DNA from: Malania oleifera
Lineage: Eukaryota > Streptophyta > Magnoliopsida > Santalales > Ximeniaceae
Length of the DNA: 64,000 nucleotides
Direction: 5' to 3'
Assembly: GCF_029873635.1 (NCBI RefSeq)
Contig: NC_080422.1
Coordinates: forward strand, 16,584,049-16,648,048
Shown here: piece by piece, positions 13,301 to 25,300 of the stretch
Layout of the letters: each line of letters opens with the position of its first letter
Numbering within the stretch: the first letter of the stretch is position 1
Program-made: the position numbers and the translations under genes
The notes under the pieces: generated by a model
Seen by the model: the letters and a program-made list of their open reading frames with translations, nothing else
Databases searched by the model: none
Told to the model about the DNA's origin: nothing

Positions 13301-16300
13301 AATTTTCAATCAGAATAGATATACATCAAGGATTTATTTTGAGCTTGCATCTTTTTGCTCTAGTAATTACTAGGAGTATTCAAAATGAGGTTCCATGGTG
13401 TATGTTGTTTGCAGATGATATTTGTTTGATCGATGAAACTAGAGGTGGAGTAGAATCTACGTTATAATTATGGGAGAAGTTTTAGAATCTAAAGGTTTTA
13501 GCATAAGCAGAAATAAGACATCATATATGAAATGTTATTTTGGTAATAGTAGGAGGAATATTGGAGAAAGGGTTAAACGTGATGGTCAAGAAATCAATAA
13601 CACTAGTAGATTTCAATGCCTTGGATCTATTATGTAAGCTAAAGGAGAAAAATTGAAGAAGATGTAATGCATGAAGTTAAAACAAGTTGGATAAAATGGA
13701 GAAGTGCTTTGAGCGTGTTGTGGGTTAATGGAATACCCTTAAAATTAAAAGGGAAGTTCTATAGGATGGTTGTACGACCAACTATGCCATATGGGCTAGA
13801 ATATTGGGCAACTAAAAAACATGTCCAAAAAGTGAAAGTTGCCGAGATGAGAATGCTAAGATTGATAGGTGATATAATGTTAAAAGATAGATTAAGGAAT
13901 GAACATATTCGTAGTAAGACACAACTCCTGTAGAAGATAAGATAAGGGGTGGACAACTCAGATGGTTTGGGCATTTGCAAAGTAGGCCAAATAGTGCGCC
14001 AGTGACAAGGAATAAGCCAGTTTCCATGAGGGGCAATACAAGGGGTAGGGGTAGGCCTAAAATAACTTCAAATGAGATAGTAAGGATTGTCAAAGGAAAT
14101 TGCCCACAATCGTGTAAATAGGTGGAAAAGGATTCATGTAGTCAACTTCACCTTGTGTGACTTAAGGCTCTGTTTGTCGTTTTTTGATGTTGTTGTTGTT
14201 GTGAGCATAAATAACTATAAATTGATTGTATCTATCCTATATTTATCCATTTAGGAATTAGGTGTCAAAGCTAGCTCAAACTTTCCCTTAAGTATCATTC
14301 ATTCAATAAATGGAAGGAATAGGAGCAATAATATTAATAGCGGTGGTGGTTGGAAGAAAATTTACTGGTGTGTTTGGAAAGAAAGGAACAGGAGAGTGTT
14401 CAAAAATTCACTCACTGCTTCACATCAGTAAAAAGCAGTGAACTTGTAGACTTGTAGTGAATGAAAACAATGTAATTCTTGATTTTTGTGACAACCTTCA
14501 GGGTGGTTGACTATCTGTACTCTGGGCTGGCATCCCCTTCATGCCCCTTCAATAAATCTCTTTTACTGATAAAAAATATATACATTAATATTGGTGGTGG
14601 TGTACAGTAGAGCCTATTCTATCTAACTAGCTTTCTTCCAGTAGCATTTTACTTCTGCACCCACCCCCCCCCCCCTCCTTTCCCCAACAAAACAACTAGG
14701 GCTCAGCCCCCACGTTGTACAATAGCATCAACACCTTCTGGCTTCTGCCGCCACTGCCAACCCACCACCATTAGCATCAGCAGGTGCATGGTGCATGGTG
14801 CATGCCTTGTGGATGATAGTGAGGAAAAAATTAAATCAAATGAATATAGGATAGGGGTAGGCCTACCCATTAGCCAGTCTATATAGGAATATAGGATCAG
14901 GATCGTTTTGGTAAAGTATGAATATAGGATTGTACAATCCAGATTGCAAGTGCCTCCGTCTTGGTATGGGTGGTCTCGGGTTCGAGACTTGGGAGCGGCC
15001 TCTCCAAAAAATGGGGGTAAGGCTTGCCAACATCTACCTCTCCCAGACCCCACTCAAAGTGGGAGCCTTGTGCACTGGGTACGACCTTTTTTACAATCTA
15101 GATTGCAATTTTAATAACCATGAATTGAACAAGTTTGAGCTTTTAAAAAACTCAAATTCATGTGTTCGTAGGACTAAAGATTTGGCACTTGGGTTTAATA
15201 ATTAAAAAAAAAAAACCTAGGCACTAGTTTCATAAATTTAATAATAATAATAATAATAATAAATAAAAATTAAAAATTAAAAAAAAAAACCTAGACACTA
15301 GTTTAGTCCACTTAATTCCAAACCAATTGGTAATTGCATTTTGCATTGCCACTTTATACCAATTCAATCAACTCAACAATGTGCAGTTGTTGCCACTTCA
15401 ACCATTGTCTCTGCATGCCGCTACTCCATCAATCCAATGGTCCAAGTGTCCAACCCAATCATTTTTGTCATCCCCACCCCAACTGAGTTCCACTCCATAA
15501 ACTTTCAACTCTTCATATGCTCCCACATTGAAATCCCCCCATTACTCAATAACCACAGAATCAAACACTGAAAACTTATTTAGGTAAAGGAGGAGGGTTG
15601 CGTTAGCCAGCTGACAGCCAATGTAAAATTTGTCAGATTACTATGAAATGAATCCTTATTGAATATTTGCTAAGACGTCACCTACGAGCGATGTGTTGCA
15701 CTTGTATCACTCAGGTGTAGTGTCACGAGCTAAGCTTGTTCAAGGCATTATGCTTGCCTGTGACCGTTTATCTCGTGTGCTTAGGATGGGTTTCCATCAT
15801 GTAAATACTAGTGTAGGGTTATTTTCTGCTAGTAGAGTCTTTGTAAGCCAAATAAGGCAGTAGGACTCCTCGGTCACTTTGATGTTTCCTAGTGTCAGGA
15901 TGATACTTACATAAAAACCTCTTTAGGGGAGGGTGAGTGTTCATCAATCATTGTAAAACTCACTAGCAATTGTCAACGTGCTTAGCCTCCTTGCCTCCCT
16001 CGCTAAGTACAACATGTCAACGGATGATTTGTTAATGAATTACGTTTGCTTCAGTGTTTATTGCTTGGTTGCCACGGCTTTCATGAATTGATTATTATTT
16101 CCGCTGCTATCTGATTGAATGTTAATGAAAGTGCTTCGTGGATGAATGTTAGTAAACGATAGGCTGGCTAGTTAAGCAAGAGTGCTTTAGCTAGCGCCAC
16201 ACGGCCCTTCACAACGGTGTGAAAATAGTAGAACCGTGACATTGGGTATCAAAGCCAAGTCAGTGACACTTGGTGAGAGCCCAAGGTTGAGTTGCTACGT

Positions 16301-19300
16301 GAATTCGATTGCCTTTGTTGTTGGATTTGGGAAGCTTTGGTAAGTGACCATGGCACCAAACAATGCTGAGAGGATCAGCATGCTGGATGCACAGGTTGAG
16401 GAAACAACCAACACTATGGCCGCAGAGGTGGCCCAGATGAGAGAACTTGTTGATGAAGTGTTGGGATCACAAAAACATCAAGCAGGTTTGATAGGCGACA
16501 TGTCAGAGGACTTTCGCCACACTGTGGAAACTTTGCAAGCCTGGATGGCAGATTTGGATGCAAATGTAAATGTGATGGTTCTTGCTATGGGGAACTCCAA
16601 CACTCCTGGAGTTAGCAAGACCAAGGTGCCAGAACCCAGGATGTATGGGGGTGCCCGAGATGCCAAGGAGTTAGAGAACTTCTTGTTTGATGTGGAGCAG
16701 TACTTTCGCGTTGTGAGGATGACCTCAGAACAGGCAAAGGTGGATACTGCAACCATGTACTTGGTTGGTGATGCCAAACTGTGGTGGCGTACCAAGTACA
16801 GAGAAATTGAAAATGGAAGCTGTATGATTGATAGTTGGGCAGACTTGAGGAGAGAGCTCAAGGCCCAATTCTTTCCTGAGAACGTTGAGTATAATGCAAA
16901 GAGAAAACTGAGAGATCTCAAGCATACGGGGTCAATCAGCGAATATGTGAAACAATTTTCTGCTTTAATGTTGGATATTCGGGATATGTCGGAGAAGGAC
17001 AAGTTGTTCTATTTTCTTGAGGGGATGAAACCATGGGCAAAAACTGAACTTCATAGACAAAGGGTTCAAGACTTGTCAACTGCACAAGCGGCTGCAGATC
17101 GCTTGACAGACTACGCTGGTGATGAGACCGCTTCGTCCAAACAGTTTGGCGGAGAGGGAAACAGTGGAAAGTCTTTCAGGAATGGCAAACCCAAGAGTGG
17201 GGGAGCCGACTCTAAATCATCAACCTCACAGGAAGCTTCGTCGTCTCAAGGGTTCAACACACCCAATGGAAAGGGGAAGAGTAAAATTGAGTGTTTCTTG
17301 TGTCGAGGTCCTCATAGAGTTTTTGAGTGCCCTCACAAAGCATCACTTAATGCCTTACAGGCTTCCATTGTAGAACAGGCAGTGGAAGACGATGGGGAAG
17401 AGGATGATGCCCCGAGGGTGAGTTCAGTGCGGTTGGTGAACGCATTGGAAAAGCAGACAAAAACACTGAAAGTTACACGAGCAAGAGGGTTAATGTTTGT
17501 GGACTTGAGGATAAATGGGAAGAGTACTCGCGCTATGGTGGATACGAGAGCTACTTATAATTTTGTTTCGCAGTTGGAAGCAGGGAGACTCAACTTATCC
17601 TTAGAGAAGGATACAAGTCGCATGAAAGCAGTTAACTCTGTAGCCCAGCCTACTCTGGGAGTAGCCAAGCAAGTGGCTATAAAGCTTGGACAGTGGGAAG
17701 GTTATGCGAATTTCACAGCGGTGCCATTGGATGACTATCCAGTCATTTTAGGAATGGAGTTCCTAATGGGGACGAGGGCAATGCTATGCCTTCGGCTGGT
17801 TCCCTGTGTCTGATGGGAGATCACTCGTACATGGTGCAAGTCGTTGCAACGAAAGGAGACGACGGGAAGTCCCTTTCAGCCATACAACTCAATGAAGGAT
17901 TGGGTAAGGGTGAGCAGACACATCTAGCCACGGTGGTGGTAGACAAAGAAGTAGGCCAAGAGCTGGAGCCTACGACCATCCAAGTGGTGTTGGATGAGTA
18001 TAAGGAGGTGTTGGCGGATAAGCTGCCTCACAATTTGCCTTCACGACGGACTGTGAAGGATGAGATCGAGTTGTTATCAGGAGTGAAACCACCTGCTAAA
18101 GGGCCATGTCGGATTGCGCCTCGAGAGATAGTAGAGTTGGGGAAGCAACTTGACAAAGTGGAGGCGGGATGTGTTCGCCCTTCCAAAACACCGTTGGGAG
18201 CATCGGTGTCGTTTCAAAGGAAACATGAAGAGCATCTACGAAAGGTGTTCGACAGGCTGAAGGGAAACAGTCTGGATTTGAAGAAGGAGAATTTCTCTTT
18301 CGCTCGGCGGAGCAACAAATTCCTTGGTTAAGTCGTTGAACAAGGTCGTATCCGGAGGGGTATGGAGAAGGTAAGGATGATTCAAGAACGGAAGATCCCC
18401 ACGACAGTGAAGGAGTTGCGTTCCTTTCTTGGCCTTACTGGATACTACAGGAAGTTCGTTGAGGGGTATTCGCGGAGAATGACTCCAAGGACAGGACTAC
18501 TGGGGTGGTATTATTGGCCGCACACGCGGGATGATGTGGTTGATTATACCAAAACTTGTCTCACTTGCCAACAAGACAAGGGGGAGTGGAAGAAGTATGG
18601 TACTTTCATGGCCGCACCAAAGTACTGTTCGGCAGAGGGGACGACACAATTGTTCCTTGTGACTATTGTGAGATATTGGGGTGTTCCCCAAGTTATTATT
18701 TGTGACCAAGATTTAATGTTCACTGACAACTTCTTAACAGAGTTTTTCAGGATATTCAGGTCACACCTTGACATCTCTTCGAGTTATCATCGACAGACAG
18801 ACGAACAGATGAAGAGATTCAGAGAGCTGCTAGATGAGTACTTGTGCCATTTTGTCAACGACAACCAGAAGAATGGCGTGCAACTACTTGATGTGGCTCC
18901 GTTCTGTGGCAACGCCCAAAGGCGCTCAACTACCAACAAGAGCCCTATTGAGTTTGTTATAGGCCAGCTGCCGCTATTACCTCACACAGTGGGCGAGCCG
19001 TACAGACGAAAGAGTCCTAGGGCATACATCTTCACCAGTGAAGGGAAACAAAATGCAGACTTTGCCCAAGCCTATCTGGAGAAAGCTTCTAAGCAGATGA
19101 AGAAGTGGGCAGATCAGGAGAGAAGATCGCAGTTTCATGTCAACTGCCTCAAGCCATTCAACGCCAGCACCAACAACCTGAGCAGAAGTCAGTCAAACAG
19201 CGCAGAGTTGAAGATAGTGCAACCTGACAGACATGATGTTGAAGAGATCCTTGCAGATAGAAAGTTCATATCCTCAAGGAAGAAGTGGCAGAAGTTCCTA

Positions 19301-22300
19301 GTGAAGTGGAAGTGCCTAGATGACAAAGAAATCAGCTGGATTTCTGCGGAAGATTTGAAGTCATTCGTGGACAAAGTTGAAGTGTACCTACCGCCAAAAG
19401 TCTACGAGGCCGTCAACCGCATAAGTGGGGGAGAATGTCACGAGCTAAGCTTGTTCAGGGCATTATGCTTGCCTGTAACCGCTTATCTCGTGTGCTTAGG
19501 ATGGGTTTCCATCATGTAAATACTAGTGTAGGGTTATTTTCTGCTAGTAGAGTCTTTGTAAGCCAAATAAGGCAGTATGACTCCTCGGTCACTTTGATGT
19601 TTCCTAGTGCCAGGATGATAATTTCATAAAAACCTCTTTAGGGGAGGGTGAGTGTTCATCAGTCATTGTAAAACTCACTAGCAACTGTCAACGTGCTTAG
19701 CCTACTTGCCTCCCTCGCTAAGTACAACATGTCAACGAAGGATTTGTTAATGAATTACGTTTGCTTCAATGTTTACTGCTTGGTTGCCACGGCTTTCATG
19801 AATTGATTATTATTTCCGCTGCTATCTGATTGAATGTTAATGAAAGTGCTTCGTGGATGAATGTTGGTAAACAATAGGTTGGCTAGTTAAGCAAGAGTGC
19901 TTTAGCTAGCGCCGCACGGCCCTTCACAACGATGTGAAAATAGTCGGACCGTGACACGTGGGCAGGGGTGGGCTAGGTCGTCGGTGTCAGATATGCGAGG
20001 GATCCTACATCATTTTGGACATGGGCAAGTAAAGAAGTTAGTTAAGGAAACTAGGATTAGATTAGCAACTTGGAATATAGGGACACTTACGAGTAAAAGC
20101 ATGAAAATTGTGGACACAATGATTAGACAAAAAATTAATATATTTGCCTTCAAGAAAATAAGTGGGTGGGGGAGAAAGCTAGAGAAATTGATGAATTAGG
20201 ATTTAAACTTTGGTACACTAGAAAAGAAAAACATAAGAATGGAGTAGGAATTATTCTAAACAAAAACTTAAAAGATAGAGTTGTTGATGTAAACAAAGTA
20301 GATGATAGAATTATAAAAATCAAGATGGTAGTAGGCCAAGAGATAATAAATATCATTAGTGCTTATGCTCCTAAAGTAGGCTTGGCAGAAAATTTTAAGA
20401 GACAATTTTGGCAAGATATAGATGGTATTATACAACGCATACCAGGGATTGAGAAAATATTTATAGGAGGAGATCTGAATGGACACATTGGAAGAAATAA
20501 TAAAAGTTACGAGATGATACATAGAAGATATGGAGACAAAAATGAGCTTGGGGAGATGAACTTAGACTTTGCTATGTCATATGATTTTAGTATAATGAAT
20601 ACTTTCTTTAAGAAGAGAGAACACTTAACAACCTTTAAAAGTGGACAAAATAGAAGGCAAATAGATTTCTTTCTAACTAGGAGGGTAAATCATGCAAGGA
20701 TTGTACAGTTATTCTAGGTGAAAGCCTAACCACACAACATAGTCTTAGTGTTAGATATATGTATTAAAAAATGGAATAAAAAGGATAAAAATAAACCAGT
20801 GTAAGAGACATAGTCTTAGTGTTAGATATATGTATTAAAAAATGGAATAAAAAAGATAAAAATAAATCAGTGTAAGAGAACTAGGAGATGGAACTTGAAG
20901 GGAAAAAAATATAATAAAATTTAAAGATAAAATTATCAAAGATGGGGATTGGACTATAGAGGATGGGATAGATACAAATACTCTTTGGAGTAAATTAGCT
21001 AGCTCTATTAAAAAATAGCAAAAGAGATTTTAGGTGAATCAAGAGGAAGATTCTTGAATAACAAAGAAAGTTGGTGGTGGAATAAAGATGTCCAAAAAGC
21101 CATAAAGACAAAAATAATTTGGTATAAAATGCGGCAAAAATGTAGAAACATGGATAACTTTGAAAAGTAAAAAAAGGCGAGAAAAGATGCAAAAAAGGTC
21201 GTTAATGAAGCTAAATACAGATATATTTAAACTTGCTAAAGTTAGAGAAAGAAAGAGTAAGGACTTAGAAAATGTAAAATGTATGAAAAGTGAGAATGAT
21301 ATTGTCTTGGTTAAGGATGAAGACATAAACGAAAGATGGCAAAGTTATTTTAGTAAGTTGTTTAATGAAAACCAAATAGAAGGCTTAAACTTAGATTTGA
21401 CAAATGCGGAAAAGACTAAAAATATGAGATTTATTCGCAAAATTAAAGTAAACAAAGTTAAGTTTGCAATAAAAATGATGAAAAATGGGAAAACTATAGG
21501 ACCGAATAATTGAAGTTTGGAAATGCTTAGGTGATAACGAAATTATATGACTAACTAATTTATTTAATAAAATTATAAAAACTAAGAAAATGCCAGATGA
21601 ATGGAGGAAAAATACTTTAATACCTATATATAAAAATAAAGAAGATATTCAAAATTGTAATAACTATAGTAGAATTAAACTTATGAGTCATACAATGAAA
21701 CTATGGGAAAGGGTAGTTGAATAAATATTAAGGCTAGAAACGAAGGTCTCGGAAAATCAATTTAGTTTTATGCCTGTGAGATCTACCACAGAAGCTATAT
21801 ATATTTTAAGAAGATTAATGGAAAAGTTTAAGGAAAAGAAGAGGGACTTGCATATGATATTTATTGACCTAGAGAAAGCATATGACAGGGTACCTAGGGA
21901 AGTTCTATTGTGGGTTTTAGAAAAAAAGGGTGTATGTAGTAGGCATACTAGTGTCATTAAGGATATGTACGATGAAGTAATGACTAGTGTAAGGACTATA
22001 GATCGAGAAACTAGAGAATTTTCAATCACCATAGGTGTACAACTGTACATCAAAAATCTACTTTGAGCTCTTATCTTTTTGCTTTAGTGATGGACCAACT
22101 GACTAAGAGTATTCAAAATGAGGTTCCATGGTGTATGTTGTTTGTAGATGATATTATATTGATTGATAAAACTAGGGGCGGAGTAGAGACAGAGTTAGAA
22201 TTATGGAGAGAAGCTTTGGAATCTAGAGGCTTTAGGATAAGTAGAAATAAGACAAAATATATAAAATGTAATTTCAATAATGGTAGGAGGAATATTGGAG

Positions 22301-25300
22301 ACAAAGTTAAACTTGATATTGAAGATATATATAGCACTTGTAGATTTAGATCTTTTGGATCTATTATGCAAGTTGAAGGAGAAATTGAAGATAATGTAAT
22401 GCATAGAATTAAAGCAGATTAGGTAAAATGAAGAAGTGTTTCAAGTGTGCTTTGTGATCCTAGAATACCCTTAATATTAATAGGGAAATTTTATAGGACG
22501 GCTATAAAACTAGCTATGCTATATGGATTAGAATGCTGGGCAACGAAGAAATAAAATATCCAAAAAGTCAAAGTTGTCGAGATGAGAATGCTTAGATGGA
22601 TAAGTGGTATAACATTGAAAGATAAATTAAGAAATGAACATAATATTCGCGGTAAGTTAGGTGTAACTCCTATAGAAGATAAGATAGGAGGGACAACTCA
22701 AATGGTATGGACACTTGCAACGTAGTCCACATAGTGCGCCAGTGAGGAAGAGTACTATGGGGGGGAAGTAGGAGTAAAGGTAGACCTAAAATAACTTAGA
22801 ATGAGATAGTGAGTAAGGATTTAATAGTCCTGAATTTGTCAATAGAAATGGTCCATGATCACATAAATTGGCGGAAAATGATTCATATAACTGATCCCAC
22901 CTAGTGGGACTTAAGGCTTGGTTTTGTTGTTGCTGTTGTAATGTCTAAAACTAGTCAATTCCGTCACTATGGTTGAGCACTTGGTCAATTTCATCATCCT
23001 TAATGCCACATTGCAACAATTTGATCGTTGTGGTGAACCTAGAGTTCACTCTTCCACGCTAGGGCTTAATTGATTAGCAACAAACCAATTTCAGTTTTAC
23101 CCAAAACGAAGTAATATTCCGTGTATTTGATACTTAAATGACCTACTTGATCCGATTCGATTGTCAATCCTAGTTTCATAACCATATTTAGTAATAACTC
23201 ATCCTCATTCTTTTATTTGAATTTTGAGCACTAAACATTCAGTCACAACCACCCTATTAATCGTTGCCCATGTAATCTCCATCCCACCAACAAAAACTAC
23301 AAAATAGTGACTAAAGATCACTTTGTTTTTCCATATAATAAAAATTCATTAAATAAAATGAGGCAGAAGTACAATTTGCTGAGAGAAAGACATCCTCCAA
23401 GAACAATCTATAAGTCTCTAACAACGACAATAGTGCTGCCCTATAATCCCTTTGAAGATCGGATAGTGGAGTATGTGCCAAACCAAACACCAATGATCAA
23501 TTTAAGGTTCAAAAATAACAAAGCATAACAATCCTTGCCCGCTTGCTTGGACTCATCAGAATAGCTTGTCTGGTGTTATTGGGGATCATCTTTTACTCCT
23601 TTGGATGCCTCCTGTCTTGCTACTTTTAGATGTTTCAGAAGGAATAAAGAGAGGAAAGCCATGCAGCATTGTGCAGTTCTATTTGGTGTATTTGGTTAGA
23701 AAGGAATTCTTGAATTTTTTACTACCCCTTTGGTCCAGAGCAAAAATGGTGTCTCTTGCAACATTATGGAGTTCTGCTCATGGCCTCTTTAGAAATGTTT
23801 CTTTAGAGGACCTGCAGAGAGATTGGAGTTCTATTGAGTCTTCTTTTCTTCCTTCTGCTTTCACTGTCATTTCAGAGGATTCCCAATCCTCCCACTATCT
23901 TTTCCTTCTTTTGTTGTAATTATTTCGTTCTCTCTTTAATAAAAGTCCGTTATCCAAAAAGAAAGGTGCAGGAAAAGGTCATAGACCTAAAGGATTTGAT
24001 AGACCATATGGGAAATTGATTGCGAGTCAAGAATAAAATTCCATAAGAATTGCAGACCTAATTGACAAGTTAGACCTTGTCAAGACTCATGTGGATAACA
24101 AAATGAAGCAAGGAGGATGACTGTTGCTTCTAGCCCACAAATCATACTAAGGCCTCTGTTATAAACAAAACAAGAACCAGGGAGAGGACAGTTGCAAAAG
24201 AGAATTAGAAAAGGTTAAAATATAGGCAGGATAGGACTGCAATAAGGCCTCACAACGTCTCCCTCAACACCTTCCTTCAAATCTGCGAGCTTGGCGGGTT
24301 TAATCTCTCCCTTCTCTCATGAGCCCTATTACCCAATACCTTCCCCCATTGATACCCTAACCAAGAAATCAAAACCAAAGCACAGACAAACCAACAATAA
24401 CCAAGTCCTATTCTTTCATCTTTTGCCAGAAAACCTTTTTGCCTACTTAAAAAACTCTCTCAGCAGACACTCGAACACCCTTCTGGCAAATCATCCTTGG
24501 CCTTCAGAGAACGATCGATTCCTTAAAGCGGTTAACTACAGCGCATCTTTCAGTCTACTAGTCAACTATTTTACGGCCTTCGGAAGACACTCGATTAAAG
24601 CCATAACTTTAATCGAGCCAAGAGCCACTCAAGCCAAAAGCCACACAATTGTTTCGAGATTTTGAATCTCTGGAGTTGCTGTGCAAGCCTGATTCTCCGG
24701 CAAATATGCTTTCGCAACTCTGGTTCACCAGAGTGTTCCGCGATTCTGATTCTGCGGCAAAACTCCTTTCTTGTTCCATCGAGACAAACAAGACTCTGTC
24801 TGTATAGGAGAATGGGGGAGATTAATTGCTTGTTAGGTAAGAAGTTGTTCTCATTCACAGAAAATGGTGAGCTGCTCAAAATCTCGGAGATTAATCGTGG
24901 CCAGAACTTTCATATCTTCTTAACAAGAAAGGAAAGGAATTGGCTTGCTGAACAGTTACATAATTTCTTCTTTAAAAAAACAGAGGATCACTGGGTCAAG
25001 ACTTTCAGAGCACCAAATCATTTTTTCATGTTTCAATTGAGAGCTAACAGTTTCAGGCCGTTCTTATCCCTGCAAAGGATCCGAACCGAAGGTGCGATAC
25101 AGATGGTATGCATACCAGAAGGGAGGGAGGCAGGGGGATGAATAAGATTTTTTGATATATCAATGTTCTCAAAGAAAACAAGAAAAAGGTAAGTTAGAAT
25201 TGTGAGGGGCCAATATTGTGCTGTTTGGACTGTGGTTCAACAAATATACGACCAAAGGTTGGACACACCAATCAGAGCTTTAGTGAGAACAAGCAGTACG

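Larger units (their letters stand above)
15721..19956 (+). mobile_element. Ty3/gypsy chromovirus, internally deleted (4.24 kb)
   Basis: Two 521-bp LTRs bracket a 3.2-kb interior with gag, protease, partial reverse transcriptase, partial integrase and a C-terminal chromodomain. The chromodomain places it among the chromoviruses; the clade is not resolved. The primer site after the 5' LTR is TTGGGTATCAAAGCCAAG (16242-16259), and a purine tract AGTGGGGGAGAA (19424-19435) precedes the 3' LTR. The reverse transcriptase core, RNase H and first part of the integrase core are absent, so it cannot move by itself. I counted about 20 LTR mismatches by eye, roughly 96 percent identity. Flanking pentamers TGTAG and CGTGG match only partly. 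Confidence 0.93.

Noticed and set aside
16478..17002. 174-aa minus-strand ORF
   Set aside because: Antisense shadow of the chromovirus gag.
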